Origin: Neorhizobium sp. JUb45
GTDB lineage: Bacteria > Pseudomonadota > Alphaproteobacteria > Rhizobiales > Rhizobiaceae
Length of the DNA: 64,000 bases
Direction: 5' to 3'
Assembly (NCBI RefSeq): GCF_004343585.1
Contig: NZ_SLYW01000002.1
Coordinates: forward strand, 62,001-126,000
Position numbers and translations under genes: made by a program. The notes under the pieces are model-generated. The model saw only the letters and a program-made list of their open reading frames with translations, did not search any database and had not been told where the DNA came from. Shown here in pieces: positions 57,395 through 64,000 of this stretch; position 1 is the stretch's first letter, and the number at the start of each line of letters is the position of its first letter.

Positions 57395-58486
57395 ATGACC
57401 GGGGTAATCCTCAAGGATATCAAGAAATCCTATGGCCAGGTGCAGGTTCTGCACGGCATCGATCTGGAGATCGAGCAGGGTGAGTTCGTGGTTTTCGTCG
57501 GCCCTTCCGGCTGCGGAAAATCGACACTGCTGCGCATGATCGCCGGGCTTGAAGACATTACCGGCGGTGAGATGTCGATCGACGGTCATGTCGTCAACGA
57601 AGTGCCGCCGTCGCGGCGCGGCATCGCCATGGTGTTCCAGTCCTATGCGCTTTATCCGCATATGACCGTCTACGACAACATGGCGTTTGGCATGCGCATC
57701 GCCAGGGAAAGCAAGGAGGAGGTGGATCGCCGTGTGAAAGCGGCGGCCGAAATCCTCCAGCTGACCCAATATCTGGAGCGTCTGCCCAAGGCGCTCTCCG
57801 GTGGCCAGCGGCAGCGCGTCGCCATCGGCCGCGCCATCTGCCGCGATCCAAAAGTGTTTCTGTTTGACGAGCCGCTCTCCAACCTCGATGCCGCCTTGCG
57901 TGTCGCCACCCGCATCGAGATCGCCAGACTGAAAGAGTCCATGCCGGACACGACGATGATCTACGTCACCCACGACCAGGTCGAGGCGATGACGCTGGCG
58001 GACCGCATCGTCGTGCTCTCTGCCGGACGAATAGAACAGGTCGGCCCGCCACTGGAGCTTTACGAGCGGCCGGACAATCTGTTCGTTGCCCGCTTCATCG
58101 GCTCACCGGCGATGAACGTCATCCCGGCAAAAGTCACCACGGCAGGCGCGCAAACGGTGGTCGAGCTTGCCGGCGGCAAGTCGGTGACGCTGGATATCCC
58201 GACCGACGCTTCGCAGCAGGGCAAACAGGTCAGCTTCGGCGTGCGGCCGGAGGATCTGGCGCTGGCGACGGACGGCGATCCCTGCCTGTTCGAAGGCAAG
58301 ATCGGCATCGTAGAGGCGCTCGGTGAAGTCACGCTTCTCTACATCGAGGGGCTGACAAAGGACGAGCCGATCATCGCCAAGCTTCCGGGCATCCTTTCGG
58401 TCAGCCGGGGCGATGTGATGCGCTTCACGGCCAGGCCGGAAAAGATGCATCTTTTCGATGCGGATGGTCTCAGTCTGCGCCATTAG
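57395..58486 (+). CDS. aglK: Alpha-glucoside ABC transporter ATPase AglK
   Basis: 363-residue MalK-type ATPase. The Walker A GPSGCGKST is at ~38, the signature LSGGQRQRVAIGRAI at ~133 and the Walker B VFLFDEPLSNLD at ~153. A TOBE domain forms the C-terminal third. The second ATG (57395) was chosen because the GGGGAGGG site is too close to the first at 57389. Confidence 0.95.
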   Translation: MTGVILKDIKKSYGQVQVLHGIDLEIEQGEFVVFVGPSGCGKSTLLRMIAGLEDITGGEMSIDGHVVNEVPPSRRGIAMVFQSYALYPHMTVYDNMAFGMRIARESKEEVDRRVKAAAEILQLTQYLERLPKALSGGQRQRVAIGRAICRDPKVFLFDEPLSNLDAALRVATRIEIARLKESMPDTTMIYVTHDQVEAMTLADRIVVLSAGRIEQVGPPLELYERPDNLFVARFIGSPAMNVIPAKVTTAGAQTVVELAGGKSVTLDIPTDASQQGKQVSFGVRPEDLALATDGDPCLFEGKIGIVEALGEVTLLYIEGLTKDEPIIAKLPGILSVSRGDVMRFTARPEKMHLFDADGLSLRH

Positions 58487-58616
58487 GCTGACGTCATTGG
58501 CAAACTGTTATTATCATCCACAGAGAAAGCGTTTCATAAGGTGATCCGGGCTCGGCTCCATACGGTCTATTAAGTTTCGCACGGTAGATTTTCCTTCAGA
58601 GAACAGGAGAGTAGAC

Positions 58617-59027
58617 GTGGGTGCGATTGCCGGGGGCCGACCGAGTTATCTGAGCAAGGAAGAATCCTTCATGTACGACCGCGAAACGCGGTACCGCATG
58701 GAAGATACGATGAACGCTGCCCGCATCGAATATACCGAAAAAGCGGTGATGAACCTCGCCGCCCGCCGCTGCGACGTGCTGCGCATTTCCATGAGCGGCG
58801 CAGTCCTCGGCATCCTCACCCAGTACAATCTGCCAAAACAGTTCTATCTCGATATTCCGGATGCCCGCATCAGCAAGATCGGCTGCCTGCTGATGCGCCA
58901 GAACGCCAACAACACGATCGACGTACGTTTCCTGCGCCTGATGACGCAGAAGGAACTCGACCGCATTTTCGTGTTTTCGACGCACCCGGCGCATCGCGAC
59001 CGCAAGCTGGATGTGCGCACCTGGTAA
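58617..59027 (+). CDS. PilZ-like protein
   Basis: 136 residues from a GTG with AGGAG upstream; an ATG at 58671 is also well placed. The fold pattern RRCDVLRISMSGAVL ... FYLDIPDARISKIGCLLMRQNANNTIDVRFLRL resembles short rhizobial PilZ proteins. The c-di-GMP motifs are imperfect: the aspartate of DxSxxG reads R in RISMSG and no RxxxR is evident. Monocistronic, after the agl operon. Confidence 0.55.
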   Translation: MGAIAGGRPSYLSKEESFMYDRETRYRMEDTMNAARIEYTEKAVMNLAARRCDVLRISMSGAVLGILTQYNLPKQFYLDIPDARISKIGCLLMRQNANNTIDVRFLRLMTQKELDRIFVFSTHPAHRDRKLDVRTW

Positions 59028-59033
59028 CAGACG

Positions 59034-60014
59034 TTACGAAGGCTGAAGCCGTCCGAACCGCATCTGGTATTCGCGCGGGCTGATACCAATCCGTTTCCTG
59101 AAATGGTGACGCAGCGTGTCGGCCGTTCCAAGTCCGGCGGCAAGCGCGATCTCATCGATACCAAGCCGTCCAGCCACGAGGAGGCGCTTGGCTTCCTCCA
59201 GCCGCTCTGCCGTCAGCCATTCGCCCGGTGACGTGCCCGTTGCTTCCGCAAAACGGCGAACGAATGTCCTCACGCTCATCCGGCACTCGGCAGCCATACG
59301 CTCCAGCGTCCACGCCGTCGCCAGCGCCGCGCGCATATTGTCAAGCAATGGCGCTATTTCCGATTGCCGGCGTATCGGTACCGGACGCTCCAGAAACTGG
59401 GCCTGTCCCCCCGTGCGGTGCGCCGGCATGACAAGCCTGCGGGCCACGGAGCTTGCGGCGTCCGGCCCAAAATCCTGACGCACGATCTCGATCAGCAGAT
59501 CCATGCCCGCAGCGCTGCCGGCCGATGTGAAAATGCGGCCATGATTGCGGTAGAGCGAGCGATCATCCACCTCGATGGTTGGGTGGCGTTTGCGCAGTGC
59601 CTCGGCATATCGCCAGTGTGTGGTCGCGCTGCCGCCATCCAGCAGACCCGTGGCGGCAAGAACGAAGGCGCCGGAACAGATGGAAACAAGACGCGCGCCA
59701 CGATCATGAGCCTGTCGCAGGCGCTCGCAAAGTGCTTCCGGCACCGGTTCGTTCACGCCCTTCCAGCCCGGTACGACGATGATGTCTGCCCGATCGATCA
59801 GCTCTATGCCGTCGTCGGGCAAAAGCGTGAAACCGCCATGGGCGCGCAGCGGGCCTTGTTCGACCGCGCAACTGGCAAAACGATACCAGCCTTCGCCCAT
59901 CTCCGGTCGGGACAGGCCAAAAATCTCGGCAACGATCCCGAACTCGAAAGTACAGAGCCCGTCATACAGAAGTGCGGTGACCATCGGTCCGTGCGTGTTT
60001 GGCATGATATTCAT
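59034..60014 (-). CDS. ftrA: AraC-family regulator with DJ-1/PfpI domain (FtrA type)
   Basis: 326 residues. The N-terminal DJ-1/PfpI-like domain has the elbow SICSGAFVLAATGLLDG (~112), and the C-terminal AraC helix-turn-helix spans ~220-315 (ERMAAECRMSVRTFVRRFAEATGTSPGEWL). It is divergent from a rhodanese gene, a pairing often seen for FtrA. ATG 60014 is chosen; 60005 and 60041 are possible and no start has a clear ribosome-binding site. Confidence 0.8.
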   Translation of the reverse strand: MNIMPNTHGPMVTALLYDGLCTFEFGIVAEIFGLSRPEMGEGWYRFASCAVEQGPLRAHGGFTLLPDDGIELIDRADIIVVPGWKGVNEPVPEALCERLRQAHDRGARLVSICSGAFVLAATGLLDGGSATTHWRYAEALRKRHPTIEVDDRSLYRNHGRIFTSAGSAAGMDLLIEIVRQDFGPDAASSVARRLVMPAHRTGGQAQFLERPVPIRRQSEIAPLLDNMRAALATAWTLERMAAECRMSVRTFVRRFAEATGTSPGEWLTAERLEEAKRLLVAGRLGIDEIALAAGLGTADTLRHHFRKRIGISPREYQMRFGRLQPS

Positions 60015-60088
60015 GTATGATGGCAATCGCGCCAATGGCAATCGAAAACTGTTCGTTCCATTCTGTAACGGCAGAAAAGGAGACCATC

Positions 60089-60493
60089 ATGCCAAGCGCC
60101 GTTACTACCATTGCCGCCGCCCCCAGCGAAATCGCCCGGGAACATTTCGCCGCTGCCTTCACGTTCGGGACCGATTGTTGGGATGTCCACGACACGCTGT
60201 CACGGGGGCTTGATTTCGTGCTTCTCGATGTCCGCAGCCCGGCCATGTTCGCCGCCGGCCACGTTCCCGGCGCCATCAACCTGCCGCATGGCAAGATTGT
60301 CCGCTCGAAGATGGAGCAGTGGCCGCAAGAGACGCTATTCGTCACCTATTGCGCCGGTCCGCATTGCAATGGTGCCGCCAGAGGTGCCGTGCGCCTTGCC
60401 GAACTCGGACGCCCGGTCAAGATCATGGCAGGCGGGATCACCGGGTGGATCGACGAAGGTTTCGAGCTTGAGAGGGGCATTGCTGCAGCGTGA
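60089..60493 (+). CDS. Rhodanese-like sulfurtransferase
   Basis: 134-residue single rhodanese domain. Conserved parts are FVLLDVRSPAMFAAGHVPGAINLPHGKI and the active-site loop TYCAGPHCNGA with the catalytic-type cysteine about C88. The ATG follows AAAGGAGA. Likely controlled by the divergent FtrA-type regulator. Confidence 0.92.
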   Translation: MPSAVTTIAAAPSEIAREHFAAAFTFGTDCWDVHDTLSRGLDFVLLDVRSPAMFAAGHVPGAINLPHGKIVRSKMEQWPQETLFVTYCAGPHCNGAARGAVRLAELGRPVKIMAGGITGWIDEGFELERGIAAA

Positions 60494-60520
60494 TCCTGCA
60501 GCCGAGCAGTGACAGCCAGA

Positions 60521-60554
60521 AGCGAAGGCGGTGATGAAACTCGCCGCCTTCGCT
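60521..60554. terminator. Bidirectional hairpin between rhodanese and PIN-toxin genes
   Basis: AGCGAAGGCGG and CCGCCTTCGCT with a 12-base loop, between convergent genes, without clear U-tracts. Confidence 0.6.
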
Positions 60555-60577
60555 GAATGCGCTCAGATGATAATGTC

Positions 60578-61003
60578 TCAGCAGGCGATTGCCGAAACGT
60601 AACCCGACGCGGCGATTTTCAGGATGACCGCATCGCGCGTGATGACGGGGATTTTGCGAACGCGGGCCGTGGCGATCATGTAGCAATCGGCGGGATCGCG
60701 ATGACCGGTATCCTTCGCAACCGTTGCCGCCTCGATGGCGATGCGTTGGGTGATGGGCAGGGGTCGAAAGAGAATTTGCTTTCGTGCCCGGCTGAACCAT
60801 TCCTCAAGCGAGAGGTTGCCAAAGTTCAGAGCGTTGACGCGTTTCTGTGCCGCCAACGACATTTCCCACGCGGATATCGGTGAGATGAATAGCCTACCAT
60901 CGGTTTGGCTTTGGCCGAAGACTGTTACGGCCTGCGAAGAAAGTCGACTTTCGCCGCTGACGGCCCAATAAAGCGCATGCGTATCGAGCAATGCACCAGC
61001 CAA
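60578..61003 (-). CDS. PIN-domain toxin (VapC-like)
   Basis: 141-residue PIN ribonuclease. Acidic active-site residues are visible in LLDTHALYW (~7), SAWEMSL (~46) and DPADCYMIATA (~100). It begins at a TTG immediately after the upstream gene's stop (TGA-TTG), so the two are translationally coupled. Probable toxin of a type II toxin-antitoxin pair. Confidence 0.85.
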   Translation of the reverse strand: MAGALLDTHALYWAVSGESRLSSQAVTVFGQSQTDGRLFISPISAWEMSLAAQKRVNALNFGNLSLEEWFSRARKQILFRPLPITQRIAIEAATVAKDTGHRDPADCYMIATARVRKIPVITRDAVILKIAASGYVSAIAC

Positions 61004-61186
61004 TCAGCGCTCCCTGTCTGCATCCTCGAGTGCAAGGACCTGCTCATAGATCGGCTTGGTCAGGTCGATCCGCGGATCAAGCTTGAACGGGTGGTCCTTC
61101 ATGGAGCCAAGTCCGCGCACGATGAGAACCTTCCCCGTCTTGGGGTCGGTTACAGTCGTCTCCGTGGTCGCGTTTTTCTTGCTCAT
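61004..61186 (-). CDS. Small putative antitoxin paired with the PIN toxin
   Basis: 60 residues, charged, with core TGKVLIVRGLGSMKDHPFKLDPRIDLTKPIYEQVLALED. I do not recognise a classical DNA-binding antitoxin fold. Its position directly before, and coupled to, the PIN-toxin gene suggests the antitoxin role. Confidence 0.65.
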   Translation of the reverse strand: MSKKNATTETTVTDPKTGKVLIVRGLGSMKDHPFKLDPRIDLTKPIYEQVLALEDADRER

Positions 61187-61249
61187 GCCACTATAGATAG
61201 CATTTCCGCGAGTGAATTGCGAGGGCGGCGTCAGCCGCCCCGGCCTATC

Positions 61250-63070
61250 TCAAGCAAACACGCTGGCGCCCTGATCGGCATGGCCGACATTGCGGCGGAA
61301 GGCGCCAAAAAGTTCGCGGCCCATGCCGTATTCGTTCTCCGACAGATCGGCGGTAGCGGCCGGGCGGGCGGCAAATTCGGCGGCATCCACCAGCACTTCC
61401 AGCGTGCCGGTCGTGGCGTCGAGGCGAACGATGTCGCCGTCGCAGATCTTGGCGATCGGGCCGCCGTCTGATGCTTCCGGCGTGATATGGATCGCTGCCG
61501 GCACCTTGCCGGATGCGCCCGACATGCGGCCGTCGGTGACGAGAGCGACCTTGAAACCACGGTCCTGCAGCACGCCGAGCGGCGGCGTCAGCTGGTGCAG
61601 TTCCGGCATGCCGTTCGCCTTCGGACCCTGGAAACGCACGACGGCGATAAAGTCCTTGTTGTTCAGGTCGCCGCGCTTGAAGGCGTCCTGCAATTCCTTC
61701 TGGGTATGGAAGACGATCGCCGGTGCCTCGATGATATGGCGCTCCGGTTTGACGGCCGAGATCTTGATGACGGCCTTGCCGAGATTGCCATGCAGCATCT
61801 TCAGGCCACCATTGGCCTGGAAAGGCTTGTCGATCGTGGTCAGCACCTTTGGATCGCCGCTGACCTCCGGGATCGGTTGACGGGCAACGCCACCGTTTTC
61901 GCCGAGCATGGCTTCGACCGTATAGGCCTCCAGTCCCTGACCGAACACGGTGCGCACGTCGTCATGCACGAGACCGCCGGCCAGAAGCTGCTTGATCAAA
62001 AAGCCCATGCCGCCGGCAGCGGCAAAATGGTTCACGTCGGAAAGTCCGTTCGGGTAGACGCGGGTCAGAAGCGGCACGATGTCCGAAAGCTCGGAAATAT
62101 CCTGCCATGTCAGGTGAATGCCGGCAGCGCGCGCCATGGCGACGAGATGCATCGTGTGGTTGGTCGAACCACCCGTCGCATGCAGGCCGACAACGCCATT
62201 GACGATCGAGCGTTCGTCGATCATCTCACCGGCCGGCGTGAATTCGTTGCCGAGTGCGGTAATCGCCAGTGCCCGTTTGGCGGCTTCCTTGGTCAGCGCA
62301 TCGCGCAGCGGCGTGCCCGGATTGATGAAGGACGAACCGGGCATGTGAAAGCCCATGATTTCCATCAGCATCTGGTTGGAATTGGCCGTGCCGTAGAAGG
62401 TGCAGGTGCCGGGGCCGTGGTAGGATTTGGATTCCGATTCCAAGAGTTCGGCGCGGCCGACCTTGCCTTCTGCATAAAGCTGGCGGATGCGCGACTTTTC
62501 GTCGTTCGGCAGACCTGAGGTCATCGGGCCGGCGGGCACGAACACGGCTGGCAGATGGCCGAAGGAGAGGGCTGCAATGACCAGACCGGGCACGATCTTG
62601 TCGCAGACGCCGAGATAGACGGAACTGTCGAACATGTTGTGGCTGAGGCCGATACCGGCCGACATGGCGATCAGGTCGCGTGAAAATAGCGACAGTTCCA
62701 TGCCGGGCTGGCCTTGCGTCACGCCATCGCACATGGCGGGCACGCCGCCTGCCACCTGCGCCACGCCGCCGGCCTCGCGGGCCGCATCACGGATCAGCGC
62801 CGGATAGTTTTCGTAAGGCTGGTGGGCCGAAAGCATGTCGTTATAGGAGGTGATGATGCCGAGGTTCGGGACGACGTCGCCTGCGAGCGCGCCCTTATCG
62901 GCGGGGGAACAGACCGCAAATCCATGGGCAAGGTTGCCGCAGGAGAGGACCGACCGGTGCGTGCCGCGCGTCACGGCACGGTTGAGGCGATCGAGATAGG
63001 TTTCACGATGCGGTTTCGATCTCTCGACGATACGCGCGGTAATCGCCTCGATGCTGGAATGGGCGGCCAT
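61250..63070 (-). CDS. edd: Phosphogluconate dehydratase Edd
   Basis: 606-residue iron-sulfur dehydratase converting 6-phosphogluconate to 2-keto-3-deoxy-6-phosphogluconate in the Entner-Doudoroff pathway. Family motifs include [54 protein letters not shown] and [19 protein letters not shown]. The ATG at 63070 has AAGGAGG 7 bases upstream; the upstream frame extension is not family-like. Downstream of pgl and zwf on the minus strand. Confidence 0.96.
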   Translation of the reverse strand: MAAHSSIEAITARIVERSKPHRETYLDRLNRAVTRGTHRSVLSCGNLAHGFAVCSPADKGALAGDVVPNLGIITSYNDMLSAHQPYENYPALIRDAAREAGGVAQVAGGVPAMCDGVTQGQPGMELSLFSRDLIAMSAGIGLSHNMFDSSVYLGVCDKIVPGLVIAALSFGHLPAVFVPAGPMTSGLPNDEKSRIRQLYAEGKVGRAELLESESKSYHGPGTCTFYGTANSNQMLMEIMGFHMPGSSFINPGTPLRDALTKEAAKRALAITALGNEFTPAGEMIDERSIVNGVVGLHATGGSTNHTMHLVAMARAAGIHLTWQDISELSDIVPLLTRVYPNGLSDVNHFAAAGGMGFLIKQLLAGGLVHDDVRTVFGQGLEAYTVEAMLGENGGVARQPIPEVSGDPKVLTTIDKPFQANGGLKMLHGNLGKAVIKISAVKPERHIIEAPAIVFHTQKELQDAFKRGDLNNKDFIAVVRFQGPKANGMPELHQLTPPLGVLQDRGFKVALVTDGRMSGASGKVPAAIHITPEASDGGPIAKICDGDIVRLDATTGTLEVLVDAAEFAARPAATADLSENEYGMGRELFGAFRRNVGHADQGASVFA

Positions 63071-63180
63071 GTGCAATCCTCCTTCGGTCAATCCCGGTTT
63101 GGGAGAGGCCGAAGCCACCGGGATTGTGGGTCTCGTAAAATGTGCCGGCGCCTGCGGATCGTAAACCGGTGCGCCGGGGA

Positions 63181-63200
63181 GGGCGCCGTTTAAGGCGCCC
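63181..63200 (-). terminator. Short GC-rich stem at the end of pgl
   Basis: GGGCGCC-GTTTAA-GGCGCCC, overlapping the pgl stop codon. No U-tract, so it may be a weak terminator or a stabilising stem between pgl and edd. Confidence 0.4.
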
Positions 63201-63888
63201 AGTAGATCTCGAGCGATGACGGCGCGCGGTTCAGTACGGCGCGGATGGGCATTTCCATCTCGTCCTCACCGTTTTCCGCGTTTTCCAGCACGATCATCTT
63301 GGCATCACCCTCGATATGCAGCACCAGAAGGCGCGCATCGGCAAGGCTGGTGAACGAGAAGGTCAGACGCTCTTCGCCGGCACCTTCGGCCTGCATGGTC
63401 AGAACGCCACGCGGGCCTGCCGGGTCGATCGCCTTGGCCAGATTGTTACCCTTCGGGAAGAAGGAAGCGGTGTGCCCGTCTCCTCCCATGCCGAGAATGA
63501 CGACATCGAACGGATTGCCGAAACCGGCCGTCTTTTCGGTGGCGATCTTTGCGGCTTCCTCGGCGGTCGTGGAAGGCTGGTAAAGCGGCACGAATGTCGC
63601 TGCCTCCGCCTTGTCCTTCAGAAGATGCGTCGCGACCAGACGGTGGTTGGACCGCTCGTCGTCGGCGGCAACGAAACGTTCGTCGACCAGCGTGATCGTC
63701 ACCTTCGACCAGTTGATATCCTGTTCCGACAGCGCTTCGAAGAAACGTTTGGGCGTCGAGCCGCCGGACACGGCGATCGATGCCGAACCGCGCACGGCGA
63801 TTGCCGCCGTCAACTGTGCGGAGACGTCCAGCGCAAGTTCATGTGCCAGCGTTTCGGGATCAGGAAATTCGTGCAGGTTTCCCGACAT
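63190..63888 (-). CDS. pgl: 6-phosphogluconolactonase Pgl
   Basis: 232-residue lactonase, second step from glucose-6-phosphate. Motifs are [14 protein letters not shown] (~41), VDERFV (~68) and [14 protein letters not shown] (~131). It starts 3 bases after the zwf stop and precedes edd, giving the order zwf-pgl-edd. Confidence 0.95.
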   Translation of the reverse strand: MSGNLHEFPDPETLAHELALDVSAQLTAAIAVRGSASIAVSGGSTPKRFFEALSEQDINWSKVTITLVDERFVAADDERSNHRLVATHLLKDKAEAATFVPLYQPSTTAEEAAKIATEKTAGFGNPFDVVILGMGGDGHTASFFPKGNNLAKAIDPAGPRGVLTMQAEGAGEERLTFSFTSLADARLLVLHIEGDAKMIVLENAENGEDEMEMPIRAVLNRAPSSLEIYWAP

Positions 63889-63891
63889 GCC

Positions 63892-64000
63892 TCAGCCCTC
63901 GTGCCATGTGCGGCCGTCACGCTCGATCAGCGCGATTGCCTGGCTCGGACCCCAGGTGCCGGCGGTGTAACCCTGTGCCGGCTGTCCGGTTTCGTCCCAA
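63892..64000 (-). CDS. zwf: Glucose-6-phosphate 1-dehydrogenase Zwf, C-terminal end (5' part outside window)
   Basis: The last ~35 codons of a minus-strand frame end in GYTAGTWGPSQAIALIERD and GRTWHEG, the usual C-terminus of Zwf. It lies immediately upstream of pgl. Only the tail is present, so the catalytic core cannot be checked. Confidence 0.85.
   Translation of the reverse strand, partial: WDETGQPAQGYTAGTWGPSQAIALIERDGRTWHEG

Overview
The window looks like chromosomal DNA of a Rhizobiaceae bacterium of the Agrobacterium/Rhizobium/Ensifer type. It is GC-rich with strong G/C third-position bias. The gene order cheA-W-R-B-Y2-D-T, fliF, visN-visR, flhB/fliG/fliN/fliM/motA, flgF-fliI...fliP, flagellins, motB-motC-fliK, rem, flgE...fliR is the family's contiguous flagellar/chemotaxis cluster. 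The alpha-glucoside operon aglEFGAK followed by edd/pgl/zwf is also arranged as in that family. I cannot name the species.

Layout: (1) 1-4440, the chemotaxis operon from the 3' end of cheA to cheT, followed by fliF and a terminator. (2) 6566-8064, visN and visR, the LuxR-type master regulators of motility. (3) 8132-13456, minus strand: motA, fliM, fliN, fliG, flhB and a small unknown gene. (4) 13724-22612, plus strand: flgF, fliI, unknown, flgB, flgC, fliE, flgG, flgA, flgI, motE, flgH, fliL, fliP. (5) 22721-27020, a three-gene insert before the flagellins: a GT2 glycosyltransferase with a methyltransferase-like tail, a DUF579/GXM-like putative sugar O-methyltransferase, and (minus strand) a TPR plus GT41 O-GlcNAc-transferase-like enzyme. 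This is the best candidate for a little-described system, probably flagellin glycosylation and glycan methylation. (6) 27335-30793, three flagellin genes, each behind its own regulatory region. (7) 31149-36477, a fliH-like gene, motB, motC, fliK and a lytic transglycosylase. (8) 36758-37429, rem. (9) 37603-48017, flgE, flgK, flgL, flaF, flbT, flgD, fliQ, flhA, fliR, then fliJ-like, flgJ-like and flgN-like genes and an unknown, closed by a terminator. (10) 48164-50744, two probable surface-polysaccharide genes. (11) folD. (12) 51888-58486, the aglEFGAK operon, with a Rhizobiales-type palindromic intergenic repeat between aglE and aglF. (13) 58617-61186, a PilZ-like gene, an FtrA-type regulator divergent from a rhodanese gene, and a PIN-toxin module. 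(14) 61250-64000, minus strand: pgl, edd and the 3' end of zwf (Entner-Doudoroff entry).

Together, regions 1-9 encode nearly the whole motility apparatus: sensory signalling (Che), switch (FliG/M/N), motor (MotA/B/C/E), rod/hook/ring parts, export gate (FlhA/FlhB/FliP/FliQ/FliR) with ATPase complex (FliI, FliH-like, FliJ-like), filament, and regulators (VisN/VisR, Rem, FlaF, FlbT). Regulatory reading of the gaps shows perfect TTAA-N7-TTAA (CtrA-type) boxes before the third flagellin gene (three), rem (one) and the polysaccharide gene at 48164 (one). It also shows small similar stem-loops in all three flagellin leaders, which could be targets of FlbT/FlaF. All functional calls are from reading the sequence; no database search was run.
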